Assembly (NCBI GenBank): GCA_037783545.1 | Contig: JBBELK010000375.1 | Span: 1,364,001 to 1,428,000, forward strand | From: Henricia sp. BOLD:AAB3569 | Taxonomy: Eukaryota > Echinodermata > Asteroidea > Spinulosida > Echinasteridae | Length of the DNA: 64,000 nt | Reading direction: 5' to 3' | In this document: one piece after another, positions 54,080-62,199 of the stretch | How positions within the stretch are numbered: the stretch's first letter is position 1 | How the letters are laid out: each line of letters opens with the position of its first letter | Notes under the pieces: model-generated | Database searches by the model: none | The model's input: only the letters and a program-made list of their open reading frames with translations | What the model was told of the DNA's origin: nothing | Translations under genes and position numbers: made by a program

Positions 54080-55336
54080 ATGAGCATCTTTAGGACCACG
54101 GGTATTCACAATAGACGAGGGCCACTTATCATTCTGGGATACTTCTTTCTCAAGGTTTTGGCTCTTTGTCAGGGATGTGATTTGCATGGAATCGGCTCAT
54201 TGACAGTAATACGAGGCGGTAATCAAGATGCTGGAAACACAGTAAAAGTTAACGAATGTGGCAATTTGACTTTAAAATGCCTTGTTTCAGATTACGAACG
54301 GCCCGAGGTTTCTTGGTTTAACCAAGGAGTTCAATTGACCCAAAATTCCAAGGCGTTCAACACTTCTCGGTTATCCGTTTCGTCAGATGGCGAGGGTCAG
54401 TATAACGGATATACTTTACTACTTACTGATGTTGAACTGTCCGATGGAGGATTTTATGAGTGTGTTGTAAAACCCGAGAAGGCTTCCAAGTATATGCAAC
54501 GCTTGCAAGTATATGTGTGCTCGAAAAATACCAGTTGCCACGATGACGAGGCTGAGAGCACCACGAGTGGACTCATAGAGACGACAGGTTCAACAGATCA
54601 CGACCAGGAACTTGAAAACTCAACAAGTTCACACGTGGAAGCAACGGCTTCAACAGATCACTATCAGGGACGTGAAAACTCAACAAATCCACTCACAAAA
54701 GCAACGGGTTCAACAACAGGTCACGAACAACGTAGGCATAGCTCGACCAACATACCTGGAATAGACACAACAAAAGCTCCGTATGAAGATAATCCCGCCG
54801 GACCCATTGCCGCAGTCGCAATAACCTCAGTGTTATTCCTCGTCTTTATGGCCGTGGCAATATTTTACCTTTTAAGGACAATGTGGTTGCCAGACCAAGG
54901 AAGAGACGGCAAAGAAAAATCCCAGTCGACCAGGAACACCGAAGTGACTAAAGCACACTCCGCACCTCGGGCCACTTCAGCAGGCGATGTCGAGGCGACG
55001 GGCGGGGGACATCAGCGTATCTCTCCCGTACGAGTCGAGCCGAGTCCCGGTTCGACTATCTTTAACGGAACAGGCGCATCGCCAGAGACCACCTGCACGG
55101 CTGACCAACACGTGTATCACGTTCTGTCTGAACCGGGAAGAGATGAACACGGCACTATTGGCTCGCCAACGTCTGAAGAGATCGAACCGGAGACCGTTGC
55201 TGACGGGGCTTCGGGGAACCTGGGTACGCTTGGTACTCCAGTAATGAGAGACGGTCGTTTGTCGATTAGCTGCGCATCAGATGGAGGCATGATTGACAAT
55301 GTACTGTATCAGCCCTACGATGGGTCTTGTATATAA
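54080..55336 (+). CDS. single-exon Ig-domain transmembrane receptor (member 4)
   Basis: 418 residues from the first ATG after the TATA box, TAA stop, no intron. Signal peptide with LIILGYFFLKVLALCQG; V-type Ig domain with LKCLVS, VSWF and SDGGFYEC; stalk with three ENST-type repeats as in member 2; membrane span AAVAITSVLFLVFMAVAIFY. The cytoplasmic tail is very close to that of member 2 (SPETTCTADQHVYHVL) but the second tyrosine motif YEEV is replaced by SEEI, leaving one YxxL. It ends NVLYQPYDGSCI. The Ig domain differs more from member 2 than the tail and stalk do, which points to faster change of the ectodomain or to sharing of the 3' half by gene conversion. Likely the same kind of receptor with altered signalling. 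Confidence 0.87.
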   Translation: MSIFRTTGIHNRRGPLIILGYFFLKVLALCQGCDLHGIGSLTVIRGGNQDAGNTVKVNECGNLTLKCLVSDYERPEVSWFNQGVQLTQNSKAFNTSRLSVSSDGEGQYNGYTLLLTDVELSDGGFYECVVKPEKASKYMQRLQVYVCSKNTSCHDDEAESTTSGLIETTGSTDHDQELENSTSSHVEATASTDHYQGRENSTNPLTKATGSTTGHEQRRHSSTNIPGIDTTKAPYEDNPAGPIAAVAITSVLFLVFMAVAIFYLLRTMWLPDQGRDGKEKSQSTRNTEVTKAHSAPRATSAGDVEATGGGHQRISPVRVEPSPGSTIFNGTGASPETTCTADQHVYHVLSEPGRDEHGTIGSPTSEEIEPETVADGASGNLGTLGTPVMRDGRLSISCASDGGMIDNVLYQPYDGSCI

Positions 55337-56233
55337 ACCTATATACGCACAATTCAAGCGCAAACCGAGCCGTAACCAATGCCTTGACAAAGCTGTTTAA
55401 AGGCCCTGCAAGACCTTACAAATAGGTCTTACTTATGGTACCTCGCTTTTTTAAGCTTGAAAATTCTGTATACAAGGTTTAAACAAGACCGTTTTAGTAT
55501 CTGTCATCGCTATTTATAGACGAAAACAGAATGTTAACTTGAGTTTAATATTTCGACAAAAATAAGCAACTTCGGATTTTTGATTTGTGAATTTCATTTC
55601 ATCGTGTTGTAAACGGTGGTGATTGCTAAGCACAGTAATAATGCTCGAAGTTTGTGAAAAATATGTGCTTATTTTTACTGGAATTTTTTAGAAAATTGTC
55701 TTTTCCACGGTCGGTCACCCTTGTTCAGACCTAAGAAAATTACGCCACGATTTGTTTACACTTGCCGAGTGTCCGAGATTCAGGCGATTTGTTGGGCCCT
55801 GCATTGGCTGCTGTATATATAGGAAAGTGCACATGTTAATATACTGTACGGATTTTTGCCAGTTAGTGGATTTCTTTTACAGTAATATAAATTTGATCAA
55901 TGAAAGGAGTGTGTTCAGAATTGTCCACAAAATAGGTTTCGCTCTAACCCTATACAATCGTATAAAATACCTCCCCAAAATACCATCCATGGGTAATTTG
56001 CAATCTCTAATTTAGATGTGGAAGCAAAAAGGTTAATGTATAATCACTGCATCAATGCTTTATGGAACCGGAAAAATGCATGTTTACAAAACATCAATGG
56101 TTTTTTTACGACATCGTTGAAAATATACAGATTGAGAAATATGGCAAATTATATTGTATCACACCTCAACACCCATGGGAAAAAACTTGGGAGCGGGGTA
56201 AAAAAAAAAAGTGATCTGGAAACGCTCCTTTAA

Positions 56234-56674
56234 AGTTGCACTGCCCGTGTTTGGGCCGATTTGGGCGTACAATTTTTTTTAAAAGTTAAATAGGTATTTT
56301 TCTAGAATAGAAAAAGTTATCAGCTTTCGTTTGGTACCAAGAACGTAAAAAATCCGTCAAGGATTAATGCCAGTCGATTAAAAACAAGAAATGATTAAAT
56401 GGCTGGCAGGTCATTTAATCGACAGGGTTATGACGTAAATGTACATGTGCGCGTACATGTGTACATTGTACACATACTATGTACATATGAGCGTACGCGC
56501 ACATGTACAACATGTGAAGCACGTTTCAAGAAAAAGGCTTGTATCTCCAATTCCCGACGTCGGAAATTTACGTTTTTTATATTTTTCGTTACAGAGACAC
56601 GTAAGCTTTCTAAATTCGTTCGCTTGTGTAAATTAATTTTTTTAATCCTTTCACCGAAAACGGGCAATGCAACT
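56234..56674. mobile_element. 441-bp TTAA-target TIR element
   Basis: AGTTGCACTGCCCGTGTTT at the left and AAAACGGGCAATGCAACT at the right, with TTAA on both sides (56230-56233, 56675-56678). The matching site in unit A is uninserted (CCTTTAATGCC at about 53412), so the ends are certain. The interior has alternating ACATGTGCGCGTACATGT motifs. No ORF of interest. piggyBac- or Kolobok-type. Confidence 0.93.
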
Positions 56675-57236
56675 TTAATGCCAAATTTTTGTAGTGGATG
56701 CTTTTGAAACCTTTAGATCGGCATACGTTTGTGCTTACAGTAACCTGTCTATTTTTCCTTTAAAAAATATAAATTGTCCTGACGGACTATTTTTAACATT
56801 AAAGGTAATATTTGTTTAAATTTAAATTTTATTTTTTAAGTGCCTTAGCTTTAAGGCTGTGCCAAAAAGTTTGCATGTATCGTCATTAGCTGTATATAAG
56901 CTGGGAAATCCACCAATTGCTGTATATTGTGATGGTCAAAGCTATCTGATGTATTAACGTTAAGCAGTATTTCAACCAATCCATGGCACAAAATGAGAAA
57001 TAGAAAGTGGATTTCATTCTGTGAAACAGAACACGGATAGAATGGTCGTTTACAAAGAAAGGGGAAATATTATGTTCATGCCGTAAATAGAATCGATAAC
57101 GAAATAAGGAAATAAAAGAGAGAAAAATATATCGTTATACCACAGCTTTATGTACGAAATGAATGTAAAGTGGTGTTTACTGTTGTTGATGATTTAGTTG
57201 TACAACCATTTAGCTTCCTTCAATAACAAACCAACA

Positions 57237-57845
57237 ATGAGCATCTTTACGACCACGGGTACTCACAATAGACAAGGGCCGCTTATCATCCTGGGGTACT
57301 TCTTTCTCAAGGTTTTGGCTCTTCGTCAGGGATGTGATTCGCATGGAACTGGCTCATTTATAATAATACCAGGCGGTAATCAAGATTCTGGAAACCCAGT
57401 AAAAGTTAACGAATGCAATTTGACTTTAAAATGCCTTGTTTCAGCTTACGATCTGCCTGAGCTTTCTTGGTTTAAAGGCACAGGCTCGTCAGCAATGCGC
57501 GCGCGCCGAATTAGTGCTACGAAATACGTAGCTCCATAGCAAAGGCGCGGAGCTGCGTATTTCGTGGCACGAATTTGGCGCGCGCGCATTACTGACGAGC
57601 CTGTGCCTTTAACTCAAAAGAAGATCGATTGACCCGAAATTCCGCGGCGTTGAACACTTCTCGGTTATCCGTTTCGCGAAATGGCGACGGTCAATATTAG
57701 AGTTATACTAAACGCGAGGTCAAAAGAGGCTTGCAAGTATGCATGTGTTCAACACATACAAATTGCCATGATGATGAGCCAGAGAGCGACTGGTTCAATA
57801 ATAGCTCACAAATACGGTACGCGTAGCTCGACTAAGCTTCCTGGG
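57237..57845 (+). pseudogene. Ig-receptor pseudogene (member 5), split by a MITE
   Basis: The ATG, signal peptide (LIILGYFFLKVLALRQG) and first half of the Ig domain (LTLKCLVSAYDLPELSWF) are close to member 4. At the tryptophan core the frame is cut by the TTAA element at 57476-57608. After it the homology resumes (CTCAAAAGAAGATCGATTGA) but a piece coding for the DxGxYxC strand is deleted, the frame is lost, and the copy ends in the stalk (TACGGTACGCGTAGCTCGAC) before the membrane span. The part after the deletion resembles member 2 (CTCAAAAGAGGCTTGCAAGT) more than member 4. The TATA box is also missing, so it is very unlikely to be expressed as a receptor. Confidence 0.92.
57476..57608. mobile_element. 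TTAA-target palindromic MITE inserted in the Ig exon
   Basis: 133 bp with perfect AGGCACAGGC...GCCTGTGCCT ends and TTAA on both sides (57472-57475, 57609-57612). The intact paralogs read GGTTTAACTCGAAAGG at this place, so the uninserted site is known exactly. Same family as 7460-7583, 27628-27751 and 30963-31034. Confidence 0.97.
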
Positions 57846-57969
57846 CCCGCATCAAAGGTCGCGCTTATGCCGTGTCGAATTATTAAAATTAAACTTTTTT
57901 TTTTTTAATTCGACACTCTAAAAGCACGACGTTTGGATGGCACGGCAGAAAAAGTCTGCGTGAAAGTCT

Positions 57970-58297
57970 GTGCGGTACCTGGAATACCTCGCACATTACT
58001 GTATGCATTTTTAAGCTGGACCATCCGAAATTACATGTTGAAATGAACATGTTGAAACATGTAGTCATCGAGAATTTTCGTCAAACTAACGAAATAGAAC
58101 GTGTTTTTTTTTAAACTTTAAATCGATTATCAACTTTGCAAGCTGGAATGTTTCCAAACTGCATTGGTGCATTTAAGAAAGTAGAGAACGATTTTGGGTT
58201 ATGTGACCGGTTTAAGGTTGCTGATCAACATGTTCAATCAACATGGTCCAGCTTAGAAATACATAGAGTAATGTGAGAGGTATTCCAGGTACCGCAC
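57970..58297. mobile_element. 328-bp TIR element
   Basis: GTGCGGTACCTGGAATACCT...AAGCTGGACCAT at the left is inverted at the right (ATGGTCCAGCTTAGAAATAC...GAGGTATTCCAGGTACCGCAC). Near-matching CAACATGT motifs lie inside. No coding content. Confidence 0.8.
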
Positions 58298-58359
58298 GGT
58301 TACCATGTGCCAGCGTGCAACCCCTGGAAACGGGTCCGATTTGCCAGATATAGTAATGT

Positions 58360-58671
58360 ATGAGCGGCCAACAGGGCAAAAAAAGACAACGCGGCAGGCC
58401 GAAAGGACAACGCGGCAGGCCGAAAGGACAACGCGGTAGGCCGAAAGGACAACGCGGCAGGCCGAAAGGACAACGCGGCAGGCCGAAAGAACAACGCGGC
58501 AGGCCGAAAGAACAACGCGGCAGGCCGAAAGAACAACGCGGCAGGCCAAAAGACAACGGCAGGCCAAAAGAACAACGCGGCAGGCCAAAAGGACAAAGGG
58601 GCAGGCCAAAAGAACAACGCGGCAGGCCAAAAGGACAACGCGGCAGGATTTTAGGCCCAATACGCGGCTAG
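58360..58671 (+). CDS. putative basic protein of RGRPKGQ heptad repeats (AT-hook-like), or coding-like minisatellite
   Basis: 103 residues from ATG: MSGQQGKKRQ, then about 12 heptads RGRPK(G/E)Q, one of them missing two residues (RGRPKDNGRPK), then a short end GRILGPIRG and TAG. RGRP(K) is the core of the AT-hook, which binds the minor groove of AT-rich DNA in HMGA-type proteins; a run of a dozen would bind chromatin strongly. The DNA is a 21-bp minisatellite (GGCAGGCCGAAAGGACAACGC), and since 21 is a multiple of 3 and no unit has a stop, all frames stay open; the reverse strand frames are therefore not evidence of genes. A second copy with the same start (MGGQQAKKRQRG) is on the minus strand at 60595-60843. 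No promoter or splice site was recognised, so a non-coding minisatellite is equally possible. Confidence 0.4.
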   Translation: MSGQQGKKRQRGRPKGQRGRPKGQRGRPKGQRGRPKGQRGRPKEQRGRPKEQRGRPKEQRGRPKDNGRPKEQRGRPKGQRGRPKEQRGRPKGQRGRILGPIRG

Positions 58672-60060
58672 GTTTAGTCAGGTGCTAGACAGCTAGCTAG
58701 CTAGCTGCGACTGTTGGGCGCAATCTTTGAACTCGGCGCAAATTTCGAATTTGCGCGCGCAGATTTTGAACAGATTTTGATTCCGAACGCAATTTCAGAA
58801 TCTGCGCAACATAAGTTGGGCGCAAATTTTGAACCGCGCTTAAATTTTGAACAAAGCATTTAGACTGGTTCACATATGAATATAAGTTTAAAAGACGTAC
58901 GTCTAGGGACTATCCGGTACGCATACGCGGCACTAGACTGGTCCCCTGTGATGAATTTCATTTAAAGGTTTAGTGAAGTGAAAATTATCAACCATTTGTT
59001 TTTATTTACGAATCAGAAGATCAAAGTGTTGCAAACAAAGGGGCAAACTGAAATTTGTTTTCATTTCAGAAAGAAGTGACCTTTTCTCTATTTTAAAATG
59101 TTCTTGACAGACGAGGGCGCTGTTTATTGCTAGTCATGGAGGGAACCCACAGTTGAAAAAAAAAGAAAGAACATTACATTTAAAACAGTAACAGTAGCCC
59201 ACTGATCCATTTTTGACCCAAACAAACTTGTTGGGATTGTTGCAAATGACATACTAAATAAAATCAGTAAACTGTTACAGATCAAGAAGTCACTAAAAAA
59301 TGACAAACTTTTTTACACAAGTCAATGGAAATTTCCTTAGTTGTCCTGAGATGACATCACAGATTTGCTCATGAATATGGAAATTCATTAGCATAAAAAT
59401 AGAAAACTTGCAATTACACCAAAACGGAACAATCAAATTTTCTTCAATTGACCGAAATGTGTAAAACACACCCTCTACTATTATTATATTTAATAAAAAT
59501 CCTATTTCACATGACCTCGCTAATGTTTTTGCAAATTCAAGTCCCTTTGAGGGGCGTGGTCGCCAACAATACAATTTTCAAAATTCGTTTAAAAATATTA
59601 AATCTCAATTAATAATGGAAACAAATACAGAAACGTACTCAGAAAATTTAAATATCATTTTATTTAATAAACAGTGCATTTCCCACCACCTTTAATATGT
59701 TCTTGTTTGCACTGCACTTAGCCATGAGAGATCGAGTTTGATTAATAATTTTTACTGGACTATTTTGACGATTTTGGGTTTTTTTGGGAGCCAAAATCGT
59801 CAACAATGGGGCCAACGACTCAGTTACTGGGTCTAGGACTAGGCCAAACCATGGAGCTAGTATAGTATAAAAAGGATGGCCAAACAAAGAGAAATTGGGT
59901 TTGCTTTTTAACATAATTATAATTATTCATGGGTTTCCTCACGCTTGCGAGTGACAGTGCACTTGAGCACTATTGAGGAATCCTTGGTATTAATACCAGA
60001 AAGAAATAATAATAATAATAACAAAATAAACCATTCAAACCATACGACAAAGGGAAAATA
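58672..60060. other. no gene recognised
   Basis: At 58710-58870 GCGCAAATTTTGAAC-like units recur with both orientations (GGCGCAAATTTCGAATTTGC, GGGCGCAAATTTTGAACCGC). The remainder to 60060 is AT-rich with chance frames and short ATA/AAT runs (about 60005). Confidence 0.45.
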
Positions 60061-60085
60061 AATATGAGGACAGGGGACCAGTCTA

Positions 60086-60390
60086 AAGGGGAGTTCACAC
60101 TATCGCGGAAAAATCACACTGTTCCATTGGTTTGTACACAAACTGTTTTGCCGCTTGTGCGCGGCCTATCGCGACGCGCAAAACATTTTGAGCTGGGTCA
60201 AAGTTCAAATCTGTTAAACTTTGACCGCGGTGCGCTGACCTTTCCAACGCGCAGCCAATGAGGTATCAGAGAAGCCCCAAGTTACCAGAGTGGAATTTTC
60301 TATTTTGGAATAATCGGCGATTGGGAGCTCATGCAATGCGGTGAGCGCAGCGCGAAAGTGTGATTTTTCCGCGATAGTGTGTATCCGCCT
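60086..60390. mobile_element. TIR element of the 34805 family (copy 3, inverted)
   Basis: AAAGGGGAGTTCACACTATC...GCGGAAAAATCACACTGTT at the left and AGTGTGATTTTTCCGCGATA...GTGTATCCGCCTT at the right; the body matches 34805-35112 in reverse complement. CTAA/TTAA flanks fit a TTAA target. Confidence 0.85.
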
Positions 60391-60439
60391 TAACGCGGCA
60401 TAGAGCACGTGACGTAAGCAAATGCCCAAGCGCAGTTTT

Positions 60440-60573
60440 AGGCTAGATCCGAATTAGTGGCTTTGGCTGTGGCTATGGCTGTTGCTATGCTGTTGCTACG
60501 GGCGGACAATGGCAATTCTTAGAAACGGCATAGCAACAGCCACAGCCAAAGCCACTAATTCGGATCCAGCCTC
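60440..60573. repeat. 134-bp hairpin with GGCTGT repeats
   Basis: AGGCTAGATCCGAATTAGTG...GCTTTGGCTGTGGCT pairs with AGCCACAGCCAAAGCCACTA...TTCGGATCCAGCCT around a loop at about 60505. Confidence 0.75.
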
Positions 60574-60594
60574 AATTTCGATGCGCAATCTGAT

Positions 60595-60843
60595 TCAGTA
60601 CCTCCAGCTCAAAATTTGCGCGCGTTGTCCTTTTGACCTGCCGCGTTGTCCTTTCGGCCTGCCGCGTTGTCCTTTCGGCCTGCCGCGTTGTCCTTTCGGC
60701 CTGCCGCGCTGTTCTTTTGGCCTGCCGCGCTGTTCTTTTGGCCTGCCGCGTTGTTCTTTCGGCCTGCCGCGTTGTCCTTTCGGCCTACCGCGTTGTTCTT
60801 TCGGCTTACCGCGTTGTCTTTTTTTGGCCTGTTGGCCGCCCAT
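60595..60843 (-). CDS. second RGRPK heptad frame, opposed to the one at 58360
   Basis: 82 residues from ATG at 60843: MGGQQAKKRQ, then about nine heptads RG(R/K)PK(G/E)Q, then AQILSWRY and a stop. The start matches MSGQQGKKRQ of the plus-strand copy almost exactly, while the sequence before the ATG does not match well. The same caution applies: a 21-bp minisatellite keeps every frame open. The conserved start and the same reading frame of the repeat in both copies are the only hints of coding. Confidence 0.38.
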   Translation of the reverse strand: MGGQQAKKRQRGKPKEQRGRPKGQRGRPKEQRGRPKEQRGRPKEQRGRPKGQRGRPKGQRGRPKGQRGRSKGQRAQILSWRY

Positions 60844-60953
60844 AGTAATGGAGCTTGAGTCACTCGTACGCGAACGCCCATAGCGCAAAGGCGGGATTCC
60901 AACATTTATGTAAATATAAGGCGTGAGCCCATGCAGGATCTATCACGCAACTG

Positions 60954-61197
60954 GGGCCAATTTCATAAAGCTGTTTAGCAAAACAATTTGCTTAATCAAA
61001 AATATGTTTGCTTCATAAAAAAATAGTTTAATAGTCAAAATTGTTTGTCAACATGTGTTTATAGCAAGAAAGGCACAACACCAGTCAACTGTAAATACAT
61101 CACATAATATTTTGACTGATAACCCATTTTTATAAAGCAAACACATTTTTGTTTATTAAGCAAATGTTTTCGCTAAACAGCTTGATGAAATTGGCCC
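60954..61197. mobile_element. CTG-flanked TIR element
   Basis: GGGCCAATTTCATAAAGCTG...TTTAGC at the left is inverted at the right (GCTAAACAGCTTGATGAAAT...TGGCCC). CTG lies on both sides (60951-60953, 61198-61200). The interior alternates AAGCAAA and TTTGCTT motifs. The ends resemble those of 12499-13026. Confidence 0.85.
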
Positions 61198-61394
61198 CTG
61201 GTCTATTGCCCCGCAGTTCAAAGAAGGCCAAGTGAATGAGACACTCGGCATGTGTAGACTCTACTGAAGTCACCAAATCGCCCAAATTCACGTGGCCTTG
61301 TCAAAAGGCTACCTATACGGCTGGTGTATAAACTATACATAACACTGAAAGAGCAAAGCCGTGGCTAGCCTTGTCCAAGGGCTATGTAATTGTG

Positions 61395-62132
61395 GGAATC
61401 CGTGAAGAATTTGCATGTATGCTATGCAGCGAAAATGCGCCAACACGCGGTGAATTGTAGCCAACTGCAAAATAGTCTGGTTACCGACATATCTTGGTCT
61501 GAATCCTGACTTCACGCGCGAGGCTGGATCATAGCCTTGTTATTTATGTACTCGATTTGTTATGTGTTTCTTTATAACTGCATTGGAAATCCGACGCAAT
61601 TACTTATGCGAAACCCGAGTGCTTATAAATAATCATATCTTACATAACATCCAATCAGAGCTCACTACTCGGGTCAAATAGTGCATGTGACCGGTTTGCA
61701 AGCATAAACGTTTGTACGTCGTACATGTGTAGTGTACAGTATGTAGGCCTGTCTGATGAAATTATGGCGACATCACACGTAGTGTTACAACTGAGGAAAT
61801 CAACGGTAGTTTGAATTATGCAGCCTACAAATTGCAAATTTATGACTTTCATGAAGACCAGAAGATATCCCTCACATATTTTCTGTAAAGGTATGGCGTG
61901 TTTGTGAACTTACCAACTGGGTATAGGCTACGTACGGAAAATCTGCTATTTTTCAAACGGCACCGTATTGTTCTGTCAAAACCGTTAACCAATGAGCTTT
62001 TACGTCTCGGTGCATGAAGAACGAGGCTATGATTCAGCCTCGCGCGTGAAGTCAGGATTCAGACCAAGATATTTCGGTAAACAGACTATTTTGCAGTTGG
62101 CTACATGCAAATTCTTCACGGATTCACACAGA
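61395..62132. repeat. two inverted copies of a dispersed repeat
   Basis: ATCCGTGAAGAATTTGCATG ... GTAGCCAACTGCAAAATAGT ... ACATATCTTGGTCTGAATCC ... GCGCGAGGCTGGATCATAGC (61395-61540) is mirrored at 62022-62132. A third partial copy is at 23842-23935. The 480 bp between the arms hold no gene. Confidence 0.75.
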
Positions 62133-62199
62133 TTATTACACTGAACTGCTTACCTTGTTCCATAGTTTACTGAACAATTGCATTCCTCTCGCGAGAATG

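Larger units (their letters stand above)
52589..55430. repeat. duplicated receptor unit A (upstream region plus member 4)
   Basis: From TACCTCGGTTTTTTTTAAGC onward the sequence is repeated at 55437-57845. The shared part includes a non-coding upstream region of about 1.4 kb (for example CGCCACGATTTGTTTACACT and TGCTGTATATATAGGAAAGT), the promoter and the receptor gene. Unit A has an intact gene. Confidence 0.9.
55437..57845. repeat. duplicated receptor unit B (decayed)
   Basis: This unit repeats unit A from TACCTCGCTTTTTTAAGC to the stalk region of the receptor. It has gained two TTAA-flanked elements (56234-56674, 57476-57608), lost the TATA box, and breaks off before the membrane span. Confidence 0.9.

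Noticed and set aside
58212-58660. Three long minus-strand frames opposite the 21-bp repeat (FGLPRCS-, LACRVVL- and FRPAALF-type)
   Set aside because: All frames of a 21-bp stop-free repeat stay open; only the RGRPK frame has a shared start in both copies.
60482-60883. Plus-strand frames over the second 21-bp repeat
   Set aside because: Same reason as above: by-products of the minisatellite.
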